From positions 1 through 28,563 of the forward strand of contig JBFMHA010000046.1 in NCBI GenBank assembly GCA_040753075.1: 28,563 nucleotides of DNA, in the 5' to 3' direction. Positions 1 through 10,177 of this stretch are shown one piece after another; within the stretch, counting starts at the first letter, position 1, and every line of letters begins with the position of its first letter. Origin of the DNA: UBA6814 sp040753075 (GTDB lineage Bacteria; Desulfobacterota; Desulfovibrionia; Desulfovibrionales; Desulfovibrionaceae). A program made the translations under genes and the position numbers. Below the pieces are notes generated by a model. That model saw only the letters and a list, made by a program, of their open reading frames with translations, was not told the DNA's origin and did no database searches.

Positions 1-33
1 GGAAAACCAATGCAATCTGAGGTACGTTTCGCC

Positions 34-102
34 ATGGCGGATTTCTCGTAGATTTCATGTCTAGGCAACTGAAATCTATCACAAAACGAGACAATCCGCC
101 AT
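34..102. repeat. Long imperfect inverted repeat
   Basis: Three successive paired blocks form one stem. Positions 34-43 pair with 93-102 (ATGGCGGATT against AATCCGCCAT). Positions 44-49 pair with 86-91 (TCTCGT against ACGAGA) after a one-base bulge at 92. Positions 50-57 pair with 70-77 (AGATTTCA against TGAAATCT) after an eight-base bulge at 78-85. The apical loop is 58-69. In all 24 base pairs form over 69 bases. It could be a structured leader or small RNA, a regulator-binding site or a short palindromic element. Nothing in the sequence decides between these. Confidence 0.65.
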
Positions 103-161
103 TCTTTTCGTGCAATATCCGGGCTAAGCCCCTTGACCCTGTCGGGCGCAGGAAAGCACTG

Positions 162-323
162 CCCTGGCCGTGCCGCCTTGCGCGCACGGGATTCCGGGCG
201 GGGGGCCGCGAAGTGCGCGGCAAGAGCCTTCTCTTGAAGGGCCGAAGGCCTGTAATAAACGGGGAGGGGGAGCGAGGGAGGGGAAAACCCCCTTCTTTCA
301 AGAAGGGGGTTTTCCCCTCCCTC
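162..323 (+). repeat. Dispersed intergenic repeat, copy A
   Basis: This stretch matches the reverse complement of 10996-11204 in the same block order: a GC-rich block containing GCGCGCACGGGATTCCGGGC (181-199 and flanks), a variable spacer, the block CTCTTGAAGGGCCGAAGGCC (231-250), which holds a GGCC-GAA-GGCC mini-hairpin, a second spacer, and a long terminator-like hairpin. Only a few bases differ in the first block. Both copies lie just after the 3' end of a gene. It is a non-coding, probably small mobile or amplified extragenic element. Confidence 0.7.
274..323 (-). terminator. Perfect 24-bp hairpin terminator
   Basis: Bases 274-297 are the exact reverse complement of 300-323, with only two bases between the arms. 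The stem contains four A and four T bases that become a U-run on either strand. It lies directly after the stop codon of the LarE-like gene (328-330) and is well placed to end that minus-strand transcript. It forms the terminal part of repeat copy A. Confidence 0.75.
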
Positions 324-327
324 TCGG

Positions 328-1128
328 CTACCCGCCCTGTTCGTCGTACAGCCCCGAGACGTTTTCCGACCAGATGATGGCGTAGGGGGTGAAGCCGGAG
401 CGCGCGAGGAAGGCGTCGATCTCTTGGGCCAGGCTGGCGTGGAGGGGTTTTTCCCGGGCGTCAATCTGCAGGGCGCAGGCGCCGGGGCCGGGGATGCGCA
501 GGCGGAAGCGCTCCAGGCCCAGGGCGGCCAGCCGGTCTTCGGCCTGGGCCAGGCGCTCCAGGGTGTCCGCGTCCGGCCGCAGGCCGTAGGCGAGGCGGGT
601 GAGCAGGCAGGGGCGGGAGGGCTGCTGCGGGTCGTCGAGGCCAACGGCCGCGGCCAGGCTGCGGACCTGGTCCTTGGTGACGCCCAGTTCGGCGTAGGGG
701 CTGCGTACGCCCAGCTCCCGGAGGGCCCGGATGCCGGGGCGGAAGGATGCGGCGTCGTCGGCGTTGGTGCCGTCCGCCAGGGTGCGGGCGCCGGCCAGGG
801 ATCTGGCCAGGGTGAAGAGTTCGCGCTTGCAGGCGTAGCAGCGTTCGCGGGTGTTGCCGGCCACCTCGGGGAGGTCCAGGACGCGGGCGTCCGCCGCATG
901 GAAGGGCAGGCCCAGGCGACCGAGCCAGAGGGCGGCCCGGCCGGTGTCGGTGCGGGACAGGTGGGGTCCCCGGAACAGGACCGTCTCGTAGTCCAGTCCC
1001 CGGCTCCTGGCGAGGAAGGCCAGGAGCCGGCTGTCCAGGCCGCCGGAAACGGCCAGCAGGGCCGGGGCCAGTTCGCGCAGGCGGCCGGCCAGGGCGTCCA
1101 GGAGCCGGGTATGGTCCGGGTCGGGCAC
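328..1128 (-). CDS. LarE-like ATP-dependent sulfur transferase (PP-loop)
   Basis: This 266-aa protein is a cytoplasmic PP-loop enzyme resembling LarE, which adenylates a nicotinate-derived cofactor carboxylate and then inserts sulfur. Seen: the PP-loop SGGLDS (about residues 28-33), a CYAC pair (C97, C100) and RPCLLTR with C174, at the place of the LarE cysteine that donates or binds sulfur. Three such cysteines recall the iron-sulfur-cluster type of LarE described for Thermotoga. The start is GTG at 1128, two bases after the stop of the upstream DUF39 gene, so translation is probably coupled. No larB or larC is visible in the window. The sulfur acceptor may therefore not be the lactate racemase cofactor, and the partner gene hints at sulfur amino acid metabolism. 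The family call is firm; the substrate is not known. Confidence 0.8.
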   Translation of the reverse strand: MPDPDHTRLLDALAGRLRELAPALLAVSGGLDSRLLAFLARSRGLDYETVLFRGPHLSRTDTGRAALWLGRLGLPFHAADARVLDLPEVAGNTRERCYACKRELFTLARSLAGARTLADGTNADDAASFRPGIRALRELGVRSPYAELGVTKDQVRSLAAAVGLDDPQQPSRPCLLTRLAYGLRPDADTLERLAQAEDRLAALGLERFRLRIPGPGACALQIDAREKPLHASLAQEIDAFLARSGFTPYAIIWSENVSGLYDEQGG

Positions 1129-1130
1129 GG

Positions 1131-2306
1131 CTATTCCGAAGGAATGGGCTCCACGGGCTCGCTGAGGGTGAACTCGCCGCTCTTGATCCAGTCCTTGAGC
1201 GCGTCCGCGATCTCCAGGGACCGGCTGTAGCTGGTGACCGGCGCGGTCGGAACCTTCTTGCCGTGCAGTTCGATCTCGCCGGACTTGAGCTCCGCGAAGG
1301 ACACGTGCTTGAGCACCTTGCCCACCCCGCTGGGCATGTCGTGGCCGTAGTCCTTGACCGGCATCATGATGTCCTCGTCCGAGACGCCGGTGAAGGCGGC
1401 CATGTCCTCGTCCAGGATGGGGATGGGGATGCCCACGCCCACGGCCAGGGAGCAGCCGTAGCCGGTGATGCTCACCCCGCGCAGGTAGCGGGCGTCCATC
1501 TTCTTCAGGTCGCCCTTGACCATGAGGGTGCCCGAGGGGACTTCGGGCAGGCCGCGCTCGGTGCGGGGCGGCTTGGGGTTGTGCTGGGTGCCCGCGCCGA
1601 TGACGTAGCCCACGCCGCCGCCCAGGAAGATGCGGGTGCCCAGGCCGATGGTGCGCAGGTAGGGGTCGTTGAACAGGGGCGAGAGCTGGCCCGCGGTGGC
1701 GTAGTTGGCGTTGCGCGCGTCGGGCTTGAGCGGGCCCATGTAGGTGTAGATGATGCGGCTGGTGAGGTTCACCGCGCAGTTGTAGTTCTGGTAGCAGTTG
1801 CGCGGGTTGAGCAGGTGCGCGTAGGGCAGGTCGGCCAGGGTGATGTCCCGGTCCAGCTCCTTGCGGGGGTAGCAGTCCGTGCCGTAGGCCTTGCAGGTCA
1901 GGTGGACCACCTTGCCCCGCACCAGGTCCTCGATGACGTGGCCGCCGCCGTACTTGAACTGGCCTGGATAGACCTTGTTCAGGGGGTCGTCCTCGGTGGG
2001 CTCGGTGGCGCCCAGGTAGGCGTCCACCGCGGCCAGCCCGGCGTAGGCCGGCACGCCGTTGAGCCACATGCGGGCAACCTTGATGAGGGGCTTGGCGGGC
2101 TGGCCGATGTTGAAGAGGAATCCCGAGGAGCACATGGTGGAGAAGGTGCCGGTGGTGACCACGTCCACTTCCCGGGCGGCCTTGGCCTTGCCTTCGCGCC
2201 GCACGATCTCGACCATTTCCTCGGCGTTGACCACCACGGCCTTGCCGCTCCTGATGCGCTTGTTGATATCTGCAATGGTTTTGACGGGTTGGCGTTCCCT
2301 GGACAT
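1131..2306 (-). CDS. Homocysteine biosynthesis protein, DUF39 (COG1900)
   Basis: A 391-aa cytoplasmic protein of the DUF39 family. In methanogens and sulfate reducers this family is linked to making homocysteine from aspartate semialdehyde and reduced sulfur, working with a NIL-domain/ferredoxin protein that is not present here. Cysteines lie at C59 (STMCSSGFLFN), C138 and C145 (LTCKAYGTDCY), C171 and C177. C59 and C138 have about the spacing of the two functional cysteines reported for the Methanosarcina homologue. Glycine-rich stretches such as GGGVGYVIGAGTQ are typical of the family. The ATG at 2306 is chosen because AAGGAG precedes it; an in-frame upstream start at 2336 has no such site. 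It heads a two-gene operon with the LarE-like gene and is divergent from dnaA. Confidence 0.85.
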   Translation of the reverse strand: MSRERQPVKTIADINKRIRSGKAVVVNAEEMVEIVRREGKAKAAREVDVVTTGTFSTMCSSGFLFNIGQPAKPLIKVARMWLNGVPAYAGLAAVDAYLGATEPTEDDPLNKVYPGQFKYGGGHVIEDLVRGKVVHLTCKAYGTDCYPRKELDRDITLADLPYAHLLNPRNCYQNYNCAVNLTSRIIYTYMGPLKPDARNANYATAGQLSPLFNDPYLRTIGLGTRIFLGGGVGYVIGAGTQHNPKPPRTERGLPEVPSGTLMVKGDLKKMDARYLRGVSITGYGCSLAVGVGIPIPILDEDMAAFTGVSDEDIMMPVKDYGHDMPSGVGKVLKHVSFAELKSGEIELHGKKVPTAPVTSYSRSLEIADALKDWIKSGEFTLSEPVEPIPSE

Positions 2307-2387
2307 GGGCGGCTCCTTGCGCGGTATGGCCGGCAATGCTGGCCCAATTCAAGCCCGAAGGCAAGGCTTTTCAGGGCATTTCTCGGC

Positions 2388-2416
2388 TTGGCTTGAGGGC
2401 GGTTTTGAGGTATGTT
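2388..2416 (+). promoter_or_regulatory. Candidate sigma-70 promoter of dnaA
   Basis: TTGGCT (2388-2393) and TATGTT (2411-2416) are 17 bases apart, each matching four of six consensus positions. This puts transcription start about 110 bases before the dnaA start codon. It was found by eye only. Confidence 0.35.
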
Positions 2417-2453
2417 CTCGCAGTTGGGGATGGGCGGAAACAGGTGATTCAAC

Positions 2454-2525
2454 ACCCTCTTTTTCCTTGTCTTTTTTCCAGCCCGCCCGGACCTTTTCCG
2501 AACCCTCAAACCGACCGCCTTTTCG
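2454..2525 (+). other. Pyrimidine-rich tract with repeated TTTTCC before dnaA
   Basis: The dnaA upstream region (2307-2534) holds no gene. Its last part is pyrimidine-rich and carries TTTTCC three times (2461-2466, 2474-2479, 2494-2499), followed by TTTTCG near the start codon. I see no consensus TTATCCACA DnaA box here or between dnaA and dnaN. The hexamers share TTxTCC with a DnaA box and could be weak or lineage-specific sites, or they may be no more than a composition effect. Confidence 0.25.
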
Positions 2526-2534
2526 CGACAGAAC

Positions 2535-3854
2535 GTGCTCAAGGAAACCCTGCGCCAGCAACTGACCCAGAACCACTCCGATGGTGACCTGAAGCGGTGG
2601 TACGACCCCCTGCGCCTCGAGATGTGCGCGGACGGCAAGTGCCTGTGCGTGCATTTTCCGCACTCCTTCTTTGCCGAGTGGTTCGCCCGTTCGGTGCAGG
2701 ACCGGTTCGAGGAGCAGCTGCACCTGTTCCTGGGGCCGGGCCATACCGTGCGCTACATGAACTCCGCTCCCGGCCCGGCGGCCGGAGACGACGGCCGCGG
2801 GACCTCGGTGGCGGACAAGACCATCGACTTCCCCTTCGGCCACCAGTTCACCTTCGACAACTTCCTGAGCAACAAGAAGAACTATTTCCCCCTGGCCACG
2901 GCCAAGGAGGTGGCCAAGAACCCCGAGGTCATCTTCAACCCCTTCATCATCTGCGGCGGCCCGGGGTCGGGCAAGACCCACCTGCTCAAGTCCATCGCCA
3001 ACGAGGTCAGCAAGCGGCACAGCCTGGAAGCGGTGTTCTACGGCTCCATCGAGGACCTGTTCAACGTCTACCAGGTGACCTTCAACAACGACACGTTCGC
3101 GGCCCGCAACCACCTGTGCCGCTTCAAGTACCTGCTGGTGGACGAGTTCCATCTGCTCAAGCGCTACAAGCACTTCCAGACCGAACTCATCAACCTTTTC
3201 AATTTCTTCTACGACAACAAGCAGCAGATGATCTTCTCCTGCCCGGACCGGCTGCCCAGCTACGACTTCCTGGACCCCAAGCTCAAGTCCCGGCTGGAGT
3301 GGGGGCTCATCGTCAACCTCAAGGAGCCGGACCTGGACATCCGAATCCGGTACATCGAGAAGCAGTGCAAGGCCAAGAAGCTGCCGTTTTCCAAGGAGCA
3401 GATCATCACCTTGGCCCAGACCTTTGCCGACCTGCGCTTCCTGCAGGGAATTCTACTGAAATTCTACGCCTTTAAGGAGTTTGTGCACAAGGACTTCACG
3501 GACCGCGACTTCCAGCAGATCCTGAACCAGAGCGCCGCTCCCCCGACCCAGAACGTGACTGCGGAGGCGGTCATCGACATCGTGGCCCGGCATTTCGAAC
3601 TGGAGGTCAAGGACCTGGTCGGCGCCAAGCGCCACCACCGCATCGTGCGCTCCCGGCAGGTGGCCATGTTCCTCATCCGCGAGCTCATGGGCTCGTCCTT
3701 CCCGGCCCTGGGCCGGCTCTTCGGCAACCGCGACCACTCCACGGCCCTCTACGCGGTCAAGAAGATCGGCCAGCTCCAGAAGGACAATCCCGAGGTGAAG
3801 AAGCTTGTCACCATCCTGAAGAAAAAATGTCAGGCCGGAGCGGAAACTCCCTGA
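2535..3854 (+). CDS. dnaA: Chromosomal replication initiator DnaA (diverged)
   Basis: This 439-aa protein initiates chromosome replication by binding origin boxes and melting DNA in its ATP form. Seen in order: a short domain I (about 1-75), a linker, an AAA+ core with Walker A GGPGSGKTH (141-149) and Walker B LLVDEFH (D203, E204), the box VII-like SRLEWGL, and a C-terminal DNA-binding domain ending in GNRDHSTALYA (397-407). Several signatures depart from the usual form: Walker B has DE where DD is typical, the usual GGRDHTT is GNRDHST, so the box-contacting threonine is serine, and the linker is short. The presence of domain IV rules out Hda. The start is GTG at 2535 with no strong ribosome binding site, which would limit expression if correct. 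dnaN follows after 161 bases. Confidence 0.9.
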   Translation: MLKETLRQQLTQNHSDGDLKRWYDPLRLEMCADGKCLCVHFPHSFFAEWFARSVQDRFEEQLHLFLGPGHTVRYMNSAPGPAAGDDGRGTSVADKTIDFPFGHQFTFDNFLSNKKNYFPLATAKEVAKNPEVIFNPFIICGGPGSGKTHLLKSIANEVSKRHSLEAVFYGSIEDLFNVYQVTFNNDTFAARNHLCRFKYLLVDEFHLLKRYKHFQTELINLFNFFYDNKQQMIFSCPDRLPSYDFLDPKLKSRLEWGLIVNLKEPDLDIRIRYIEKQCKAKKLPFSKEQIITLAQTFADLRFLQGILLKFYAFKEFVHKDFTDRDFQQILNQSAAPPTQNVTAEAVIDIVARHFELEVKDLVGAKRHHRIVRSRQVAMFLIRELMGSSFPALGRLFGNRDHSTALYAVKKIGQLQKDNPEVKKLVTILKKKCQAGAETP

Positions 3855-3953
3855 GGAGCAGGCGGATACGCTGTTCCGGGATCCGGCCGCGAACCATTGA
3901 GGCACAGGTAAAAAACGAGGCGTTCCACATGGTTGAGCCAAAAGGGAACAAAG

Positions 3954-3981
3954 GCGACAACCCTACGAATGCTGCTAGATT
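3954..3981 (+). promoter_or_regulatory. Candidate promoter of dnaN
   Basis: GCGACA (3954-3959) and TAGATT (3976-3981) are 16 bases apart and each matches four of six sigma-70 consensus bases. They lie just before the dnaN ribosome binding site in the 161-base dnaA-dnaN spacer, which suggests dnaN-gyrB can be transcribed apart from dnaA. Found by eye. Confidence 0.3.
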
Positions 3982-3983
3982 TC

Positions 3984-4001
3984 TTTTCTCAAAAGAGAAA
4001 A
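3984..4001 (+). repeat. Small AT-rich hairpin next to the dnaN ribosome binding site
   Basis: TTTTCTC (3984-3990) and GAGAAAA (3995-4001) form a 7-bp stem with an AAAA loop. It ends directly before the AAGGAG of dnaN. It could affect leader folding or be an operator; it has no T-run and is not a convincing terminator. Confidence 0.45.
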
Positions 4002-4015
4002 CAAGGAGAGTGTAG

Positions 4016-5176
4016 ATGCTGCTCAAGCTGTTCCGGGACGACATCATCGAGGGCCTGCAGAAGTCGGCCAGCATAATCCCGGCCAAGACCGGAGCCGCCT
4101 TCCTGCGCACCATCTGGCTCAAGGTGGAGGACGGCAGCCTGCGGGTCATGTCCACGGACTCCAACCTGGAGTTCTCCGGCTCGTACCCGGCGGAGATCGT
4201 GGAGGACGGCCTGGTGGGCGTGCAGGGACGCTCCTTCTATGACCTCATCCGCAAGCTTCCCGCCGGCCAGATCACCCTGAAGGCCGAGGAGGACGGGCAG
4301 CACCTGGCCATCGAGCAGGGCAGCCGGCGCTACAAGCTGCCCACCAACGAGAAGAGCTGGTTCCAGGACTTCGCCGAGTTCCCGGAGGAGAATACCGTGT
4401 TCTGGTCCGGCGACTTCCTCTCGGACCTCATCGACAAGATAGCCTACTGCCTGGGAGAGGAGGACGCGGAGGCCATCTCCTGCCTGTACCTGTCCCGCTC
4501 CCGCAGCGGCGAGCATATCGAGGTCTGCGGCCTGAACGGCCACCAGTTCGCCATGTACCGCTTCCTGCACGAGGACCTGAAGACCCTGGTCCCGGACAAC
4601 GGCATCCTCATCCAGCGCCGCTACCTGACCGAGCTCAAGAAATGGCTGGCCGCGGACGAGGTGGAGCTGAACGCCGCGGGCAAGCGCCTGTTCTTCCGCA
4701 CCGGGGACAAGAAGGAGACCTTCAGCCTGCCCCTGTCCTTCTCCCAGTACCCGGACTACACCACCTTCCTGGGCAAGGTGCTGCGCGAGTCCAGCGCCGC
4801 CCTGGCCGTGGACCGGCTGGAGCTGGTGGACGCCCTGGAGCGCATCGCCATCTTCAACACCGACTCCAACCGGTGCGTGTACCTGGACCTGAACGGCGGG
4901 GAGATGACCCTGTCCAGCCAGGGCCAGGACGTGGGCAAGGCCACCGAGTCCCTGGAGGTGCAGTTCAGCGGGGACGTGAAGCGCATCGCCTTCCCCACCC
5001 GCAACCTCATCGAGATCCTCTCCCACTTCACCTCGGAGAAGGTGACCTTCAAGTTCACCGGAGCCGAGGGCCCCTGCGGCGTCGAGGGAGCCGACGATCC
5101 CGAATACCTGGTGATCATCATGCCCATGAAGATCACCGAAGAGACCTACTACAACGAGGAAGACGAAGCCATATGA
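4016..5176 (+). CDS. dnaN: DNA polymerase III beta sliding clamp
   Basis: This 386-aa protein is the ring-shaped clamp that tethers the replicative polymerase to DNA. The length and the three repeated clamp folds fit the family, and the C-terminus carries the usual closing segment (EYLVIIMPMKI) followed by a family-atypical acidic tail of about 15 residues (ITEETYYNEEDEAI). The ATG at 4016 follows AAGGAG. The stop codon overlaps the gyrB start as ATGA (5173-5176), which indicates translational coupling of clamp and gyrase. Sequence identity to enterobacterial clamps looks low, as for DnaA, but the order of neighbours makes the call secure. Confidence 0.95.
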   Translation: MLLKLFRDDIIEGLQKSASIIPAKTGAAFLRTIWLKVEDGSLRVMSTDSNLEFSGSYPAEIVEDGLVGVQGRSFYDLIRKLPAGQITLKAEEDGQHLAIEQGSRRYKLPTNEKSWFQDFAEFPEENTVFWSGDFLSDLIDKIAYCLGEEDAEAISCLYLSRSRSGEHIEVCGLNGHQFAMYRFLHEDLKTLVPDNGILIQRRYLTELKKWLAADEVELNAAGKRLFFRTGDKKETFSLPLSFSQYPDYTTFLGKVLRESSAALAVDRLELVDALERIAIFNTDSNRCVYLDLNGGEMTLSSQGQDVGKATESLEVQFSGDVKRIAFPTRNLIEILSHFTSEKVTFKFTGAEGPCGVEGADDPEYLVIIMPMKITEETYYNEEDEAI

Positions 5177-7596
5177 CCCAGGATTCCGTCCCTGCGAAGC
5201 GCTCCTACGACGCGTCGAGCATCACCGTTCTCGAAGGACTGTCCGCGGTCCGCAAGCGGCCGGCCATGTACATCGGCTCCACCGACGTCCGCGGCCTGCA
5301 CCACCTGGTCTACGAGGTGGTGGACAACTCCGTGGACGAGGCCATGGCCGGGTACTGCTCCAAGATCACCGTGAGCCTGCACCTGGACAACTCGGTCACG
5401 GTCGCGGACAACGGCCGGGGCATCCCGGTGGACCTGCACCCCAAGGAGAACCGGCCCGCGGTGGAGGTGGTCATGACCGTGCTCCACGCCGGCGGCAAGT
5501 TCGACAACGAGTCCTACAAGGTCTCGGGCGGCCTGCACGGCGTGGGCGTGTCCGTGGTCAACGCCCTGTCCGAGTACCTGGAGGTCACGGTCAAGCGCGA
5601 CGGCCGCAGGTACGCCCAGCGCTACGAGCGCGGCATCCCGGTGACCGATGTCACCGAGATCGGCGAGAGCCAGAACACCGGCACCGTGGTGCGCTTCCGG
5701 CCCGACGAGGAGATCTTCGAGACCAACCAGTTCAGCTACGACACCCTGCGCAAGCGCTTCGAGGAGCTGGCCTACCTGAACAGCGGCCTGGAGATCGAGT
5801 TCAGGGACGAGCGCACCCAGCAGTCCGAAACCTTCCACTTCGAAGGCGGAATCCGGCGCTTCGTCAAGGACCTGAACGAGGGGACCTCCGCGGTGCACGA
5901 CATCGTGGACGGGTCGGACGAGGCCGACGGCGTGGCCATCGACTTCGCCCTGCAGTTCAACACCGGGTACAAGGAGACGGTCCACACCTTCGCCAACAAC
6001 ATCCGCACCAAGGAAGGCGGCACCCACCTGGTGGGCTTCAAGACCGCGCTCACCCGGGCCATCAACGCCTACGTCAAGAACGCGGACCTGCCCAAGAAGC
6101 TCAAGGAGGTCCTCACCGGCGAGGACGTGCGCGAGGGCCTCACCGCGGTCATCTCGGTGAAGCTGCCCCGGCCCCAGTTCGAGGGCCAGACCAAGACCAA
6201 GCTGGGCAACTCGGAGATGACCGGCCTGGTCTCCACCATGGTGTACGAGACCCTGTCCACCTACTTCCAGGAGAACCCGCGAGACGCCAAGGCCATCATC
6301 GAGAAGGTGGTGGACACCGCCCGCGCCCGGGAGGCCGCGCGCAAGGCCAAGGACCTGGTGCGGCGCAAGGGAGCGCTCTCGGACAACGCCCTGCCCGGCA
6401 AGCTGGCCGACTGCCAGAGCAAGCGGCCCGAGGACTCGGAGCTGTTCATCGTGGAGGGCGACTCGGCCGGCGGCTCGGCCAAGCAGGGCCGCGACCCCAG
6501 CATCCAGGCCATCCTGCCCCTGCGCGGCAAGATCCTGAACGTGGAGAAGACCCGCTTCGACAAGATCCTCGGCAACAAGGAGATCAAGGCCCTCATCACC
6601 GCCATGGGCGCGGGCGTGGGCAGCGACGGAGCGGACGAGGAGAACGGCGAGGGCGTGGACCTGGACCGGCTGCGCTACCACAAGATCGTCATCATGACCG
6701 ACGCGGACGTGGACGGCGCGCACATCCGCACCCTGCTCCTCACCTTCTTCTTCCGGCGGTTCAAGGTGCTCATCGAGCGGGGCTACCTCTACATCGCCCA
6801 GCCCCCGCTCTACCGGGTGCACAAGGGCAAGCAGGAGCGCTACATCAAGGACGAGGGCGAGTTCAACGAGTTCCTCATGGAGCGGGTGGGCCAGGACCTG
6901 ACGGTGCGCAGCAGCTCGGGCCGCGAACTGCGCGGCGGCGAGGCCGTGTCCCTGCTCAGCTGGACCAAGTTCCTGCTCGGGAAGGTGCGCGAGGCCGAGA
7001 ACATCGGCCTGGCCCGCGACCTGTTCATGAAGCTCCTGTCCTACGGCGTGAAGCTCACCCCGGCCTCCTTCGACAACGGCGAGTGGGAGCGCTTCCGCGC
7101 CCACCTGGACCAGAACGGCTACCTGGCCGAGATGGAGGTCCACGAGGACGAGGTGGAGCGCCGCATCTACATCATCTACGACAACAAGAAGGGCCACAAG
7201 ACCCGCACCGGCGTGGAGTTCTTCAACTCCAAGATATTCAAGCAGTCCTTCGACGCCCTGGCCCAGATCAAGGACCTGGCCGGGGACCGGGGCTTCGCCG
7301 TCCTGCGCGAAGGACAGGAGATCCCCGCCCCGGACCTCCCCGCCCTCTGGGACGCGGTCCAGGACGAGGCCATGCGCGGCTACACCCTGCAGCGCTACAA
7401 GGGTCTCGGCGAAATGAATCCGGAACAACTCTGGGAGACCACCATGAACCCCGAGAACCGGACCATGCTCCAGGTCAGCATCGACGACGCGGCCGAGGCC
7501 GACGAGCTCTTCCAGAAGCTCATGGGCGACCAGGTGGAGCCCCGCCGCGACTTCATCGTGCGCAACGCCCTGGCCCTGGAGGCGTTGGACATTTAG
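5173..7596 (+). CDS. gyrB: DNA gyrase subunit B
   Basis: This 807-aa ATPase subunit of gyrase drives negative supercoiling together with GyrA. The N-terminal GHKL ATPase shows EVVDNSVDEAMAG (48-60), DNGRGIP (79-85) and GGLHGVGVSVVN (119-130). QTKTKLGN marks the transducer domain. The TOPRIM domain has EGDSAGGSAK (catalytic E428) and MTDADVDG (D510, D512). The C-terminal QRYKGLGEMNPEQLW motif is complete. The length is close to the 804 aa of E. coli and includes an insertion between TOPRIM and tail, as in Gram-negative enzymes. It starts inside the dnaN stop (ATGA). A hairpin-bearing repeat separates it from gyrA. Confidence 0.97.
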   Translation: MTQDSVPAKRSYDASSITVLEGLSAVRKRPAMYIGSTDVRGLHHLVYEVVDNSVDEAMAGYCSKITVSLHLDNSVTVADNGRGIPVDLHPKENRPAVEVVMTVLHAGGKFDNESYKVSGGLHGVGVSVVNALSEYLEVTVKRDGRRYAQRYERGIPVTDVTEIGESQNTGTVVRFRPDEEIFETNQFSYDTLRKRFEELAYLNSGLEIEFRDERTQQSETFHFEGGIRRFVKDLNEGTSAVHDIVDGSDEADGVAIDFALQFNTGYKETVHTFANNIRTKEGGTHLVGFKTALTRAINAYVKNADLPKKLKEVLTGEDVREGLTAVISVKLPRPQFEGQTKTKLGNSEMTGLVSTMVYETLSTYFQENPRDAKAIIEKVVDTARAREAARKAKDLVRRKGALSDNALPGKLADCQSKRPEDSELFIVEGDSAGGSAKQGRDPSIQAILPLRGKILNVEKTRFDKILGNKEIKALITAMGAGVGSDGADEENGEGVDLDRLRYHKIVIMTDADVDGAHIRTLLLTFFFRRFKVLIERGYLYIAQPPLYRVHKGKQERYIKDEGEFNEFLMERVGQDLTVRSSSGRELRGGEAVSLLSWTKFLLGKVREAENIGLARDLFMKLLSYGVKLTPASFDNGEWERFRAHLDQNGYLAEMEVHEDEVERRIYIIYDNKKGHKTRTGVEFFNSKIFKQSFDALAQIKDLAGDRGFAVLREGQEIPAPDLPALWDAVQDEAMRGYTLQRYKGLGEMNPEQLWETTMNPENRTMLQVSIDDAAEADELFQKLMGDQVEPRRDFIVRNALALEALDI

Positions 7597-7650
7597 AGCG
7601 ACGGCGCGCCAGGCCGAGCACGGTCGCGGCGTTGAGAGAGCGCGGAGGCT

Positions 7651-7698
7651 ATGGGGCCTCCGGCGGCCCAAGGGCCGACGGCCCTTGGGAATCCCCAT
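7651..7698. repeat. Nested hairpin repeat in the gyrB-gyrA spacer
   Basis: CCCAAGGGCC (7667-7676) and GGCCCTTGGG (7680-7689) form a perfect 10-bp stem with loop GAC. An outer pair ATGGGG/CCCCAT (7651-7656, 7693-7698) encloses it. The CCTCCGGCGGC lead-in resembles the GC-rich extragenic repeats often seen in desulfovibrios. No U-run follows, so read-through into gyrA is likely, perhaps with transcript processing or pausing here. Confidence 0.6.
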
Positions 7699-7714
7699 CA
7701 GGTAAGGAACCGGA

Positions 7715-10169
<2,455 letters not shown>

Positions 10170-10177
<8 letters not shown>

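Larger units (their letters stand above)
1..327. other. Gene-free left edge of the window
   Basis: No convincing coding region is seen on either strand. The open frames here overlap repeats and have no ribosome binding site. The first 120 bases are AT-richer than the rest and hold a long inverted repeat (34-102). From about 162 onward the stretch is a dispersed repeat that ends in a terminator hairpin (274-323) placed just after the stop codon of the minus-strand gene at 328. The gene to the left is outside the window, so it is unknown whether the first part is a promoter region, a 3' region or something else. Confidence 0.6.

Noticed and set aside
57..385. Two short plus-strand frames at the left edge
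   Set aside because: They coincide with the inverted repeat and the dispersed repeat; the same peptide-like pattern appears in copy B because the DNA repeats, not because a protein is conserved.
328..2364. A 678-codon minus-strand frame spanning the LarE-like gene and the DUF39 gene as one fusion
   Set aside because: The upstream half is an off-frame translation of DUF39. The true LarE-like protein begins at the GTG at 1128.
3827..4015. 62-codon frame bridging dnaA and dnaN
   Set aside because: Starts inside dnaA without a ribosome binding site and ends at the dnaN start; the composition is that of a spacer.
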